Part shown: positions 34,242 through 42,924 of the stretch, one piece after another
Layout of the letters: every line of letters starts with the position of its first letter
Position numbering within the stretch: position 1 is the stretch's first letter
DNA from: RGIG6353 sp964558655
Lineage (GTDB): Bacteria; Bacillota; Clostridia; Oscillospirales; SIG627
NCBI GenBank assembly: GCA_964558655.1
Contig: CAZLEX010000001.1
Location: forward strand, 72,519-136,518
Length of the DNA stretch: 64,000 nucleotides
Direction of reading: 5' to 3'
Program-made: the position numbers and the translations under genes
Notes under the pieces: model-generated
Database searches by the model: none
Told to the model about the DNA's origin: nothing
The model's input: the letters and a program-made list of their open reading frames with translations, nothing else

Positions 34242-34643
34242 ATGCAGATCGCCATTTTGTCACACGAAGAAAAAAAAGAATTGACGACCCAATTTTGTAT
34301 CGCTTATTGCGGAATATTGAGCAAGCATAAGCTTGTTGCGGCGGGAAGTCTCGGAGTTGCTTTAAGTGATGCCACCGGGCTTGCCGTAGAAACCTTGCTT
34401 TCACCAAAGCAAGGGGGCATCGAACAAATCGCATCGATGATATCTTACAATGAAATAGATCTTTTGTTTTTTATTAGGGATACCAATTCGGTTAAGGATT
34501 TTTACCGCATTGAAAAGGAAGAAGAAATCTTGCGGTTGTGTGATACATACAATGTTCCTTTTGCCACGAATCTCGCAACAGCGGAAGCTTTGGTTATGGC
34601 ACTTGATCGGGGAGATCTTGATTTCAGAATGTTATTAAAATAA
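34242..34643 (+). CDS. Methylglyoxal-synthase-like protein lacking catalytic residues, 133 aa
   Basis: The whole length aligns by eye with methylglyoxal synthase: IAILSHEEKKE, then DATGLAVETLLSPKQGG, and NVPFATNLATAEALV. But the key residues differ. The family HD is HE here; the phosphate loop ATGTTG is AAGSLG; the catalytic Asp in GGDQQ/GGDLQ is Ile (GGIEQ); and the histidine in the DP-x-x-x-x-P-H motif is gone (DTNSVKDFY). It is therefore unlikely to make methylglyoxal and may be a binding or regulatory protein. The start is ATG 34242 after AAAGGA; a TTG at 34206 overlaps the MinD-like stop. Confidence 0.82.
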   Translation: MQIAILSHEEKKELTTQFCIAYCGILSKHKLVAAGSLGVALSDATGLAVETLLSPKQGGIEQIASMISYNEIDLLFFIRDTNSVKDFYRIEKEEEILRLCDTYNVPFATNLATAEALVMALDRGDLDFRMLLK

Positions 34644-34678
34644 AAATACAATATTTTTGAAAGGAACTTTTAAGATAA

Positions 34679-35935
34679 ATGATTCAAAAGCCGCGTGGAA
34701 CTATTGACATATTGCCCGGTGAATCTGAAATATGGCAAGAAGTTGAAAGAAAAATAAAAAGTGTTGCGAGCATTTACGGATTTCGCGAAATAAGGCTTCC
34801 CACCTTTGAAATGTCCGAACTTTATAAAAGAGGTGTGGGAGAAACGAGCGATGTTGTTCAAAAAGAAATGTACTCGTTTAACGATAATGATAAAAGGAAT
34901 ATCACATTGCGTCCGGAAGGAACAGCCGGTGTTGTTCGTTCCGTAATAGAAAACGGGCTTGGAAACGGTGCTTTGCCTTTGGCTCTCTATTATCTTATTT
35001 CCTGTTTTCGTTATGAAAAGCCCGAAGCCGGACGAAGCCGTGAATTTTATCAATTCGGCGTCGAGCTTTTTGGAGCCAAAGACGCTTCTGCCGATGCAAA
35101 TGTTATAAGTCTGGCGTCAGCTATATTCAGAGAACTGGGACTTAATGATGTTCGCCTTGAAATAAATTCTATCGGTTGTACTTCCTGCAGACCGAAATAT
35201 CAAAAAGCTCTCAAAGAATATTTTACCGCTCACCGCGAGGAGCTTTGTCCTACTTGTTTGGAACGCCTTGAGAAAAATCCTCTCAGGATTCTTGACTGTA
35301 AGAGTCCCGTCTGCAAAGAAATTGCGGAAAATGCTCCGAAAACAGTCGATTATCTTTGCACGGACTGTTCCGACCATTTTTCATCTCTCAAATCCTATCT
35401 CAATGCGGCAAAAATTTCTTTTACGGTAAACCCTAAAATAGTAAGAGGACTTGATTACTATCAAAAAACCGTTTTTGAATTTATTACGGATCAGATAGGC
35501 TCTCAGAGCACTTTGTGTGGCGGCGGCCGTTATGACGGAATGGTAAGAGAGCTTGACGGTCCCGATTTGTGCGGACTCGGTTTCGCGATGGGACTTACCC
35601 GTATAATGCTTGCGTTGCAAGCACAGGGCACTCTTCCGAAATCCGATGAAACTCCGAACATTTATATTGCTTCTATGGGGGATGCCGCGCGGATAAAGTC
35701 GTTTGAACTTGCGGAATTGCTTCGGCAAAAAGATATCCGTGTACTGTTCGATCAGTCAGGGCGGAGTTTAAAGGCACAGATGAAATATGCCGATAAAATG
35801 AATGCGAAATATTCAATGGTTATCGGAGATAAAGAACTTGAAACCGAATGTGCGGTATTGAAAAATATGGAGTCTGGTGACAGCGTGGAAATTAATTTTT
35901 CAAATATACAAGACTTTGCAGAGCACTTGAAATAA
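34679..35935 (+). CDS. hisS: Histidyl-tRNA synthetase, 418 aa
   Basis: Class II aminoacyl-tRNA synthetase that charges tRNA-His. Motif 1 region is IQKPRGTIDILPGES to RLPTFE; motif 2 includes TLRPEGTAGVVR and CFRYEKPEAGRSREFYQFG; the histidine-specific VRGLDYYQKTVFEF follows; motif 3 is GLGFAMGLTRIML. The C-terminal anticodon-binding domain is present. No T-box lies upstream, since only 35 bases separate it from the previous gene. aspS follows, a common pairing in Bacillota. Confidence 0.97.
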   Translation: MIQKPRGTIDILPGESEIWQEVERKIKSVASIYGFREIRLPTFEMSELYKRGVGETSDVVQKEMYSFNDNDKRNITLRPEGTAGVVRSVIENGLGNGALPLALYYLISCFRYEKPEAGRSREFYQFGVELFGAKDASADANVISLASAIFRELGLNDVRLEINSIGCTSCRPKYQKALKEYFTAHREELCPTCLERLEKNPLRILDCKSPVCKEIAENAPKTVDYLCTDCSDHFSSLKSYLNAAKISFTVNPKIVRGLDYYQKTVFEFITDQIGSQSTLCGGGRYDGMVRELDGPDLCGLGFAMGLTRIMLALQAQGTLPKSDETPNIYIASMGDAARIKSFELAELLRQKDIRVLFDQSGRSLKAQMKYADKMNAKYSMVIGDKELETECAVLKNMESGDSVEINFSNIQDFAEHLK

Positions 35936-35946
35936 AGGAGATTATC

Positions 35947-37713
35947 ATGAATAGGACAAATTATTGTGCACATCTCGGCACAAAGGATATTGGGCATCGT
36001 GTCACGGTATGCGGATGGGTCCAAAAACAAAGAGATCTCGGTACACTTATTTTCATAGACCTCAGGGACCGTACCGGTATCGTACAGCTTGCGTTTGACA
36101 ATAATACTTCAAAAGAAGTTTTTGATATGGCTTTTTCGGCAAGAAGCGAATATGTTGTGGAAGCAACAGGTACAGTGCGTGCCCGTGAGCAAGGTGCCGT
36201 TAATGCCAATATGGCAACCGGCGAAATAGAGGTATATGCCGATGAATTTAAGATTCTCTCAAAATCTCTCACACCTCCCTTTGAAATAAAAGCGGACAGT
36301 GATACAAAAGAGGAACTTCGTCTTAAATATCGCTATTTGGATTTGCGTCGTCCCGATTTGCAAAAGAATATTCTTTTCCGTCATAAAGTAACAAAAGTTG
36401 CCCGCGATTATTTTGACGAAAACGGATTTATAGAAATAGAAACTCCGATGATGATAAAATCTACACCGGAAGGCGCACGGGATTATTTGATTCCGAGCCG
36501 TGTTCATCCCGGTTCGTTTTACGCTCTTCCTCAATCGCCGCAACTGTATAAACAGCTTTCAATGGTAGCGGGATTTGACAGATATATGCAAATCGCCCGT
36601 TGTTTCCGCGATGAAGATTTGAGAGCCGATCGTCAGCCTGAATTTACGCAAATTGATTTGGAAATGAGTTTTGTTGAAATGGAAGATGTCCTCTCTATCG
36701 GAGAGGGATTCATGAAGCGTATATACAAGGAATGTCTTGGTGTCGATATAGAAACGCCTCTTCCGAGACTTACATACAGCGAAGCGATGGAGAGATACGG
36801 TTCGGATAAACCCGATGTGCGTTACGGTATGGAAATTATTGATTTGTCCGACGAAGTAAAAACGAGTGAATTTGTTGTATTCAAATCGGCGATTGAAAAA
36901 GGCGGTACCGTGCGTGCGATTAAAGCCGAAAATAGTGTTAAAGTACTTACACGCAAAGAAATCGATAAATTGACCGACTATGCAAAAGGTTGCGGAGCAA
37001 AAGGACTCGCTTGGATAAGAATGACGGAAGACGGTATAGCGTCCTCTTTTGCAAAGTTTATGACAGAAGATGAAATGAATTCAATAATCGAAAAATGCAA
37101 AGCAAAACCCGGCGATGTGATTTTGATTATTGCCGATACAAACAAAAATCGCGTTCTTTCTCAGCTCGGTCAACTCAGAATAGAAACGGCGGGAAAGATT
37201 AATGTTGAAAAGAAAGGATTGGGATTGCTTTGGATAACCGAATTTCCTTTCTTCGAATATAATGAAGAAACGGGAAATTGGGATGCCATGCATCATCCTT
37301 TTACCGCACCTCTTGACGAATGCCTTGAATATCTTGAAACAGATAAAGCGAGAGTTCGGGCAAAAGCTTATGACCTTGTTTTAGGCGGAATTGAATTATC
37401 ATCGGGATCAATACGAATAACCGATCCGGAATTGCAGAACAGGATGTTTTCTCTTCTCGGTCTTTCCGAAGAAGAAGCTCATACCAAATTCGGATTTTTA
37501 ACGGACGCTTTTCAATACGGTGCCCCCCCTCACGGAGGTATGGGTATAGGGCTTGACCGACTTTGTATGCAACTTTTAGGTGCAGAGAGCCTTCGTGATG
37601 TAATTGCGTTTCCGAAGGTTCAGAATGCTTCCGAACTTATGACTCAGTGTCCCGCTGAGGTTCCCGAAGAAGCTCTAAACGATTTGCATATTGAAATAAA
37701 AAAATCCGAATAA
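35947..37713 (+). CDS. aspS: Aspartyl-tRNA synthetase, 588 aa
   Basis: Class IIb synthetase. The N-terminal OB-fold anticodon domain includes VCGWVQKQRDLGTLIFIDLR; the catalytic domain has FIEIETPMMIKSTPEGARDY, FRDEDLRADRQPEFTQIDLE as motif 2 and GMGIGLDRLCMQLLG as motif 3. A GAD insertion domain sits in the middle. The length of 588 is the normal bacterial type. It ends before a terminator. Confidence 0.97.
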   Translation: MNRTNYCAHLGTKDIGHRVTVCGWVQKQRDLGTLIFIDLRDRTGIVQLAFDNNTSKEVFDMAFSARSEYVVEATGTVRAREQGAVNANMATGEIEVYADEFKILSKSLTPPFEIKADSDTKEELRLKYRYLDLRRPDLQKNILFRHKVTKVARDYFDENGFIEIETPMMIKSTPEGARDYLIPSRVHPGSFYALPQSPQLYKQLSMVAGFDRYMQIARCFRDEDLRADRQPEFTQIDLEMSFVEMEDVLSIGEGFMKRIYKECLGVDIETPLPRLTYSEAMERYGSDKPDVRYGMEIIDLSDEVKTSEFVVFKSAIEKGGTVRAIKAENSVKVLTRKEIDKLTDYAKGCGAKGLAWIRMTEDGIASSFAKFMTEDEMNSIIEKCKAKPGDVILIIADTNKNRVLSQLGQLRIETAGKINVEKKGLGLLWITEFPFFEYNEETGNWDAMHHPFTAPLDECLEYLETDKARVRAKAYDLVLGGIELSSGSIRITDPELQNRMFSLLGLSEEEAHTKFGFLTDAFQYGAPPHGGMGIGLDRLCMQLLGAESLRDVIAFPKVQNASELMTQCPAEVPEEALNDLHIEIKKSE

Positions 37714-37756
37714 CGAGTGCTTAAACGCATAAAAATACAAAAAATGATTATTTGCA

Positions 37757-37792
37757 AAAATGCAACGGTGAATTTCCGTTGCATTTTTTATA
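37757..37792 (+). terminator. Terminator after aspS
   Basis: TGCAACGG pairs with CCGTTGCA, followed by T6. Confidence 0.85.
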
Positions 37793-37841
37793 ATTTCTTT
37801 ATAATCGGGATTTTAAATAAAATATGTTATCAATATAAAAC

Positions 37842-37880
37842 AATCTGCTCCGATTTTTTACTATCGGAGCAGATTTTAAT
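37842..37880 (-). terminator. Terminator of the ddh-lysA-lipoprotein operon
   Basis: AATCTGCTCCGAT and ATCGGAGCAGATT form a 13-base-pair stem that ends the leftward transcript. Confidence 0.8.
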
Positions 37881-37903
37881 ATACTGTAGTTTTATTTTAG
37901 TTG

Positions 37904-39013
37904 TTATTTTGCAATGCCGTTGTTTATTATGAAGTCCATAGCTTGTTCCCCGACAAGGCCTCTCCAGATGTTTTCCGAAGTGTTATTTTCAAGAAATTCT
38001 TCCACGCTGACTTCATATTCTTCAGCAATTTCTTCAACATATGCGTCGTAGTCTGCCTTTGTCAAACCGGAAATAAGATTTTCATTTTTTGCAATTGAAA
38101 ACATTATCATGTCGGTTTCGACCGCAGATTGTGCATATTGTTCTGCATATTCATTAAATTCTTCGAGAGAACTTCCCAGCATTGCAAGCAATGTTTCAAA
38201 TTCCATGCTGTATGAAGTTGCAAGATTCTTGTACATATCGGTAAATTCGTTAAAATACTTGTCAACTTCTTCCTGAGGCCAGTCCTTGATTGTTACATTC
38301 GAATAAACGCTTGAATATGCCTGGTTGCGTTGAGTTGTAGCATTTTGCGTTTCTTTTTCTTCGGTAAGGTATTCCTTTACATACGCCTTATATTCTTCAA
38401 CTGTTTTATAATCGGTTTTATCGGCAATAAATTCATCGTTTACTGTCGGATAAGAAACCTCCTCAATCTTTTGAAGCGTCATTTCAAATTGAGCTGTCTT
38501 GCCGTTCAGTTCTTCGACACCGTAATCTTCGGGGAAAGTTGCGTCTACAGTGAAAGTTTCTCCTGTTTTATGACCGACAATTCCTTCTTGAAACCCCGGA
38601 ATGAAAGATGATTCGCCGAGCAAAAACTGATCTCCCTCAGCAGCTCCGTTTTCAAGTTCTTCTCCGTCGATAAATCCTTTGTAATCAAGCGTTATCCTAT
38701 CGCCGTTTTGAGCACCTCTGTCGATAGTTTCGGTATATGTCGCATATTTTTCGGACAAAGCATCAAGTTCTGCCGTAATTTCATCATCGGTAACATCGGC
38801 AGAAAGAACGGTATAACTTATTCCCACATAATCACTTTTTTCAATCTCAATGTAAGGAGTCAAGTCGTATTGATACGCAACAGTCCAATCTTCTATAACG
38901 AGAGGATCATCTGTCTTTTTATCTTCCTTTTTTATAAGATTGCAAGCGGGAAGAGAAACGAATACTGCGACAAAAAGTGTCAATGCGATTAAAATTTTAA
39001 AAATGTTTTTCAT
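37904..39013 (-). CDS. Secreted trigger-factor-like peptidyl-prolyl isomerase lipoprotein, 369 aa
   Basis: A signal peptide with lipobox LPAC (Cys about 24) replaces the ribosome-binding domain of trigger factor. An FKBP-type domain follows (GDRITLDYKGFIDGEEL, LGESSFIPGFQEGIVGHKTGE, and TVDATFPEDYG). The remaining 180 residues are helical and match the trigger factor C-terminal chaperone arms (PTVNDEFIADKTDYKTVEEY, then EKETQNATTQRNQAYSSVY-type stretch). It should fold proteins outside the membrane, parallel to PrsA. It lies ten bases after lysA and so shares its transcript. Confidence 0.88.
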   Translation of the reverse strand: MKNIFKILIALTLFVAVFVSLPACNLIKKEDKKTDDPLVIEDWTVAYQYDLTPYIEIEKSDYVGISYTVLSADVTDDEITAELDALSEKYATYTETIDRGAQNGDRITLDYKGFIDGEELENGAAEGDQFLLGESSFIPGFQEGIVGHKTGETFTVDATFPEDYGVEELNGKTAQFEMTLQKIEEVSYPTVNDEFIADKTDYKTVEEYKAYVKEYLTEEKETQNATTQRNQAYSSVYSNVTIKDWPQEEVDKYFNEFTDMYKNLATSYSMEFETLLAMLGSSLEEFNEYAEQYAQSAVETDMIMFSIAKNENLISGLTKADYDAYVEEIAEEYEVSVEEFLENNTSENIWRGLVGEQAMDFIINNGIAK

Positions 39014-39023
39014 TTTTTTCTCC

Positions 39024-40334
39024 TTATTTATCTTTTGAATTTAATACAACATCACACGAAATCAAATCGGAAAAAGTTTCACGGCGTACAACAATGCGTG
39101 CTCCTTCTTTCGATAAAGCGATAATCGGTGGTTTTGTAAGACGGTTATAATTGGAAGACATCGAATAATTATACGCTCCCGTTGTCAGAACAGCCAACAA
39201 GTCTCCCCTTTGCGGCTTTGGAAGCATAACATTTTCTTGCAGAATATCACCGCTTTCACAGCATCTTCCGGCAACAGTACATTTATAATCGCATTTGTCA
39301 TCGGTGCGATTTGCGAGAACGACCGTATAAGGTGCACCGTAAAGAGCGAAACGGGGATTGTCTGCCATTCCTCCGTCTACCGAAACATAATTTTTAACAT
39401 TCGGAATTTCCTTTATCGCTCCTACCGTATATAAAGTCATTCCGCAGTCTGCAACCATGCTTCGCCCGGGTTCCATAATAATTTTCGGAAATTTGATTTT
39501 TCCGTCAAACTTTTCGTGAAGTGTTTTGCCTATAACAGAAATTATATGTGCGATATCAACATATGGATCGCTTTCTGAATATCTTGTTGCTATACCTCCG
39601 CCGAGATTTAGAATTTGAGTTTCAAAATTTACGGCATCTTTAAGGTATAAGCAAAAATCTGCTACTGTTTCCGCCGCTGTGACAAACGGTTTTGCATCAA
39701 ATATTTGTGAGCCTATATGACAATGAAATCCGCATAATTTGACAAATTTCAATTCAAGAGTAATTTTTACCAGCTTTTCAGCCTCGCCGTTTTCTATTGC
39801 AACTCCGAATTTTGAATCCAATTTTCCCGTATTTATTGCCTCAAGGGTATGAGCATCGACATTCGGAGTAAGACGGATAAGGATCTTTTGAACGATGCCT
39901 TGCGATGCTGCTGTTTCTTCTATTTTGAGGAGTTCTTCTCTGTTGTCGCAAACGAAATATCCTACTTTTGAGGATATTCCGAATAAAATATCCTCATCTG
40001 TTTTATTGTTCCCGTGAAAAAAAATTTTTTCCGCCGGAAATCCGCTTTGGATAGCCGTATAAAGTTCTCCGGACGAAACAACATCGGCACCGATTCCCTC
40101 TTTTTTGAGGATGTTATAAATTTGACTGAAACAAAGTGCCTTGCTCGCATAAACCGGCATGGATTCGCCATCAAAAGATTCTTTTAACGCTTTTTTATAA
40201 GTGTTAATATTTTCTTTAAATCTGATTTCGTCAAAAAGCATAAGCGGTGTTTTGTATTTCTGTGCAAGTTCCGCTGTGTCATAATCGGCAAAAAACAGAT
40301 GCCCGTTTTTGAAAGATAAATTTTTACAAATCAT
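39024..40334 (-). CDS. lysA: Diaminopimelate decarboxylase, 436 aa
   Basis: PLP-dependent fold III decarboxylase that makes lysine from meso-diaminopimelate. The PLP lysine is in PVYASKALCF; other motifs are GFHCHIGSQIFD, LNLGGGIATRYSE, IIMEPGRSMVADCG and the C-terminal CCESGDILQENV with the cysteine that enters the active site. The start is ATG 40334 after AAAGGGA; the frame stays open upstream through the end of ddh. It follows ddh by 11 bases, so the enzyme that makes its substrate is in the same operon. Confidence 0.96.
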   Translation of the reverse strand: MICKNLSFKNGHLFFADYDTAELAQKYKTPLMLFDEIRFKENINTYKKALKESFDGESMPVYASKALCFSQIYNILKKEGIGADVVSSGELYTAIQSGFPAEKIFFHGNNKTDEDILFGISSKVGYFVCDNREELLKIEETAASQGIVQKILIRLTPNVDAHTLEAINTGKLDSKFGVAIENGEAEKLVKITLELKFVKLCGFHCHIGSQIFDAKPFVTAAETVADFCLYLKDAVNFETQILNLGGGIATRYSESDPYVDIAHIISVIGKTLHEKFDGKIKFPKIIMEPGRSMVADCGMTLYTVGAIKEIPNVKNYVSVDGGMADNPRFALYGAPYTVVLANRTDDKCDYKCTVAGRCCESGDILQENVMLPKPQRGDLLAVLTTGAYNYSMSSNYNRLTKPPIIALSKEGARIVVRRETFSDLISCDVVLNSKDK

Positions 40335-40345
40335 AAATTTTCCCT

Positions 40346-41329
40346 TTAAAGCATTTCGGATATAATGTCTGTACGCGGCATAATTGCCATGTCGACGGGA
40401 GCAACATCGAACACGGTGAAACACCCTGTCATACCTTTTTCTTTCATTCTGAGCATTGCCCGTGTATAAGCAATTATAACGCTTGATGTAAATTCGGGAT
40501 TTGAATCGAGTCTGAGAGAATATGAAACGGTGTGAGTGTTTTCAAGTTCCATTCCGGTTTTTCCGTTGCGAATCACAACACCGCCGTGAGGCAGTCCGGA
40601 GTGGTTTTTGTCAAGTTCTTCTTTTGTTATAAAGTGAACTTCTGTATCATAATCGGCAAAATAATTCGGCATTTCTTTAATTTCTTTTTCAATTCTTGCC
40701 TTATCTGCACTCTCATCTGCCACAACATAACATTCTCTGCGATGCTTTTGGCGGACGCTCAAATCAGGAGTTTCTCCCGACATTACTGCAGTAAGAGCAT
40801 CTTCACACGGAACGGTATACTGCCGTGCATCAATAACTCCGTCAATTCTGCGGATTGCGTCGGAATGTCCCTGACTTACTCCTTTACCCCAAAAAGTGTA
40901 TGCATTTCCGCACGGAAGAACCGCATCTGACATTGCACGGGCAACAGAGAACATACCGGGATCCCAGCCTACCGAAATCATGGCAATATTTCCGCTCTTT
41001 TTACAAGCTTCGTCAACACGGCTAAAATGTTCCGGAATTTTTGCATGAGTATCAAAAGAATCTATAACATTGAACTTTTCGGCAAGAGCCGGCGTCATTT
41101 CGGGCAGGTCGGTCGCACTTCCCGCACATATAACCAGTGCATCAACCTTTCCGTCAAGTTCCGATATTGAATCGTACGAAACTTTTCGAACTCCGGGTGT
41201 TTTCAAGTTCAGATTTTCCGGATTCCGTCTGGTTACAACTGCCACAAGTTCCATATCCGGATTTTGATGTATTGCAGCTTCGACTCCGCGTCCGAGGTTT
41301 CCGTACCCGACAATTGCTATTTTGTACAT
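40346..41329 (-). CDS. ddh: meso-Diaminopimelate dehydrogenase, 327 aa
   Basis: Converts tetrahydrodipicolinate to meso-diaminopimelate in one NADPH-dependent step. It begins with the Rossmann motif IAIVGYGNLGRGVEAAI; the substrate-binding parts include SVGWDPGMFSVAR and FWGKGVSQGHSDAIRRIDGV, both characteristic of Ddh. The length fits. It heads the ddh-lysA-lipoprotein operon and has its own promoter. Ddh bypasses the acylated intermediates of the longer pathways. Confidence 0.96.
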   Translation of the reverse strand: MYKIAIVGYGNLGRGVEAAIHQNPDMELVAVVTRRNPENLNLKTPGVRKVSYDSISELDGKVDALVICAGSATDLPEMTPALAEKFNVIDSFDTHAKIPEHFSRVDEACKKSGNIAMISVGWDPGMFSVARAMSDAVLPCGNAYTFWGKGVSQGHSDAIRRIDGVIDARQYTVPCEDALTAVMSGETPDLSVRQKHRRECYVVADESADKARIEKEIKEMPNYFADYDTEVHFITKEELDKNHSGLPHGGVVIRNGKTGMELENTHTVSYSLRLDSNPEFTSSVIIAYTRAMLRMKEKGMTGCFTVFDVAPVDMAIMPRTDIISEML

Positions 41330-41361
41330 ATAATAACCTTCTCTCCGAAAGAATATAAGAA

Positions 41362-41390
41362 ATTATAATATAAATCGAATAAAAATACAA
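41362..41390 (-). promoter_or_regulatory. Promoter of ddh
   Basis: On the minus strand TTGTAT, 17 bases, TATAAT. Confidence 0.65.
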
Positions 41391-41415
41391 GTGTATACAC
41401 AATTTTTTAACAAAA

Positions 41416-41445
41416 AAGTCTCGTGAAAAATCACGAGACACTTTT
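41416..41445 (-). terminator. Terminator after rplS
   Basis: GTCTCGTGA and TCACGAGAC with a five-base loop, followed on the minus strand by T6. Confidence 0.9.
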
Positions 41446-41453
41446 GGCAAATA

Positions 41454-41795
41454 TTAAACTTTTTCTTTAACTTTTGCAGCTTTACCCACTCTGTCACGCA
41501 AATAATAAAGTTTTGCACGACGAACTTTACCTTGACGAACAACATCAACGGCAACAACATTGGGTGAATGTAAGGGGAAAGTCTTTTCAACTCCAACACC
41601 GTTTGAAATTCTTCTTACAGTGAAAGTCTCGGAAATTCCGCCGTTTTTCTTCGCAATAACAGTGCCTTCAAAGAACTGTATTCTCTCTCTGGTACCTTCT
41701 TTGATTCTGTTGTGAACTCTTACCGTATCACCTATTCTGAATGAGGGGACCTGTTCTTTGAGTTGCTCGTTTGTGAAAGCTTTAATAAAATCCAT
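41454..41795 (-). CDS. rplS: Ribosomal protein L19, 113 aa
   Basis: A component of the large ribosomal subunit near the 30S contact. The sequence matches L19 throughout: VPSFRIGDTVRVH, RIQFFEGTVIAKKNGGISETFTVRR cut by turns, and SPNVVAVDVVRQGKVRRAKLYYLR. The start is ATG 41795 after GGAGGAG; the frame is open upstream into the leader but without support. It stands alone here, without trmD or rimM. A leader hairpin precedes it. Confidence 0.97.
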   Translation of the reverse strand: MDFIKAFTNEQLKEQVPSFRIGDTVRVHNRIKEGTRERIQFFEGTVIAKKNGGISETFTVRRISNGVGVEKTFPLHSPNVVAVDVVRQGKVRRAKLYYLRDRVGKAAKVKEKV

Positions 41796-41833
41796 AATAA
41801 AGCTCCTCCTTCCATTTTTTGATTGGAAAGTAA

Positions 41834-41869
41834 GGAATATTCGTGCCGAGTCCAGCAGAGGACTATTCC
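41834..41869 (-). promoter_or_regulatory. Ribosomal protein L19 leader hairpin
   Basis: In the transcript GGAATA pairs with TATTCC at the base, and GTCC with GGAC at the tip around a TCTGCT loop, with an asymmetric internal loop on the 3' side. It lies between the promoter and the Shine-Dalgarno site of rplS, the position of the known L19 autoregulatory leader of Bacillota. Confidence 0.6.
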
Positions 41870-41893
41870 CATAAATCCATAGTAGCATAAGTT

Positions 41894-41922
41894 AGTATAT
41901 CATAATATTTTGAAATTTGCAA
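41894..41922 (-). promoter_or_regulatory. Promoter of rplS
   Basis: On the minus strand TTGCAA, 17 bases, TATACT; the start near 41887 would give a leader of about 90 nt. Confidence 0.65.
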
Positions 41923-42047
41923 TACTTTTTTAAAAAAATAAAATAAAGTGTATTCAAAACGGATAAAGAACAGTTTACAAAAAGGTTCTCAACCACAAAA
42001 AAGTCTAATCCCACAACGAAACCGACATAAGTGAAAAAATATATTGC

Positions 42048-42076
42048 TTGACAACACAGAAATGTTATTTTATAAT
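42048..42076 (+). promoter_or_regulatory. Consensus promoter of the RlmA-like gene
   Basis: TTGACA, 17 bases, TATAAT: a perfect match. Confidence 0.8.
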
Positions 42077-42111
42077 CATACTGTCATTTCTTCAGAAGAG
42101 AGGGGTAGATT

Positions 42112-42921
42112 TTGAGTCTTTTTTTATGTCCCGTTTGCCGAGAAAAACTTTTTCTTTGCGGCAAATCGTTAAAGTGTGCCAAATTACATTCTTTTGACAA
42201 ATCATCGGCAGGAGATGTGTATCTTCTTCGTTCGTCAAAGCTTTTACACGGTGACAGCCGTGAAATGATTTGTTCCAGGCGTGATTTCTTGGATAAAGGA
42301 TACTATTCTTTTTTGCGTGAGAAAATTGCCGAAACCGCTTTAAAATACGCACCATGCGGTACAGTTAATTATTTTGATGCCGGTTGCGGAACGGGTTACT
42401 ATACGGAAAGGGTTGTTCAAAGTCTTTCTGTATGTACAGAAGTAAATGCCGTAGGAATTGATATCTCAAAGGACGCTGTCAGAATGAGTGCGAAAAGAGT
42501 AAAAACAGCTGAATTTGCCGTTGCCGGACTTTACGATTTACCTCTCCCAGACGACACTTTTGATATAGTCACAAATATATTTTCTCCCATGGCACACGAA
42601 GAAATATTTCGTGTAATGAAGAGCGGAGGCTTTCTAATATATGTAACTCCCGCTGAAAAGCACCTATATTCGCTGAAAAAAGTTTTATACGATAATCCGT
42701 ATGAAAACGAAGAAAAAATCACGGAATATCCCTCGTCGTCATATTTGGGAAAAATTTTTGTAAAAAATTCCGCACTGCTTGAAAAAGAAATGCTTTTGAA
42801 TCTTTTCGCAATGACACCGTATTATTGGAGGACTGACGCAGAAGGTGTTCGCAGACTGTCCTCGTGCGAAAAATTGGAAGTTGAGTTTGAATTTAATCTT
42901 CACATATATAAAAAGGACTGA
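42112..42921 (+). CDS. RlmA-type rRNA guanine-N1 methyltransferase, 269 aa
   Basis: The N-terminus has the zinc finger of RlmA proteins (Cys6, Cys9, Cys22, His26), which recognises 23S rRNA. A SAM-dependent methyltransferase domain follows with YFDAGCGTGYYTERV and the later LPDDTFDIVTNIFSPMA. Members methylate G745 or G748 of 23S rRNA; the G748 form gives tylosin resistance in producers, and which one this is cannot be told. It starts with TTG 42112 after GAGGGG, behind a consensus promoter. The next gene begins three bases on. Confidence 0.88.
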   Translation: MSLFLCPVCREKLFLCGKSLKCAKLHSFDKSSAGDVYLLRSSKLLHGDSREMICSRRDFLDKGYYSFLREKIAETALKYAPCGTVNYFDAGCGTGYYTERVVQSLSVCTEVNAVGIDISKDAVRMSAKRVKTAEFAVAGLYDLPLPDDTFDIVTNIFSPMAHEEIFRVMKSGGFLIYVTPAEKHLYSLKKVLYDNPYENEEKITEYPSSSYLGKIFVKNSALLEKEMLLNLFAMTPYYWRTDAEGVRRLSSCEKLEVEFEFNLHIYKKD

Positions 42922-42924
42922 ACC

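Noticed and set aside
34644..34678. T-box before hisS
   Set aside because: Only 35 bases separate hisS from the upstream gene and no GGTGGTACCGCG-type motif is seen.
37717..37932. A 71-codon plus-strand frame after aspS
   Set aside because: It runs through two terminators and lacks a ribosome-binding site.
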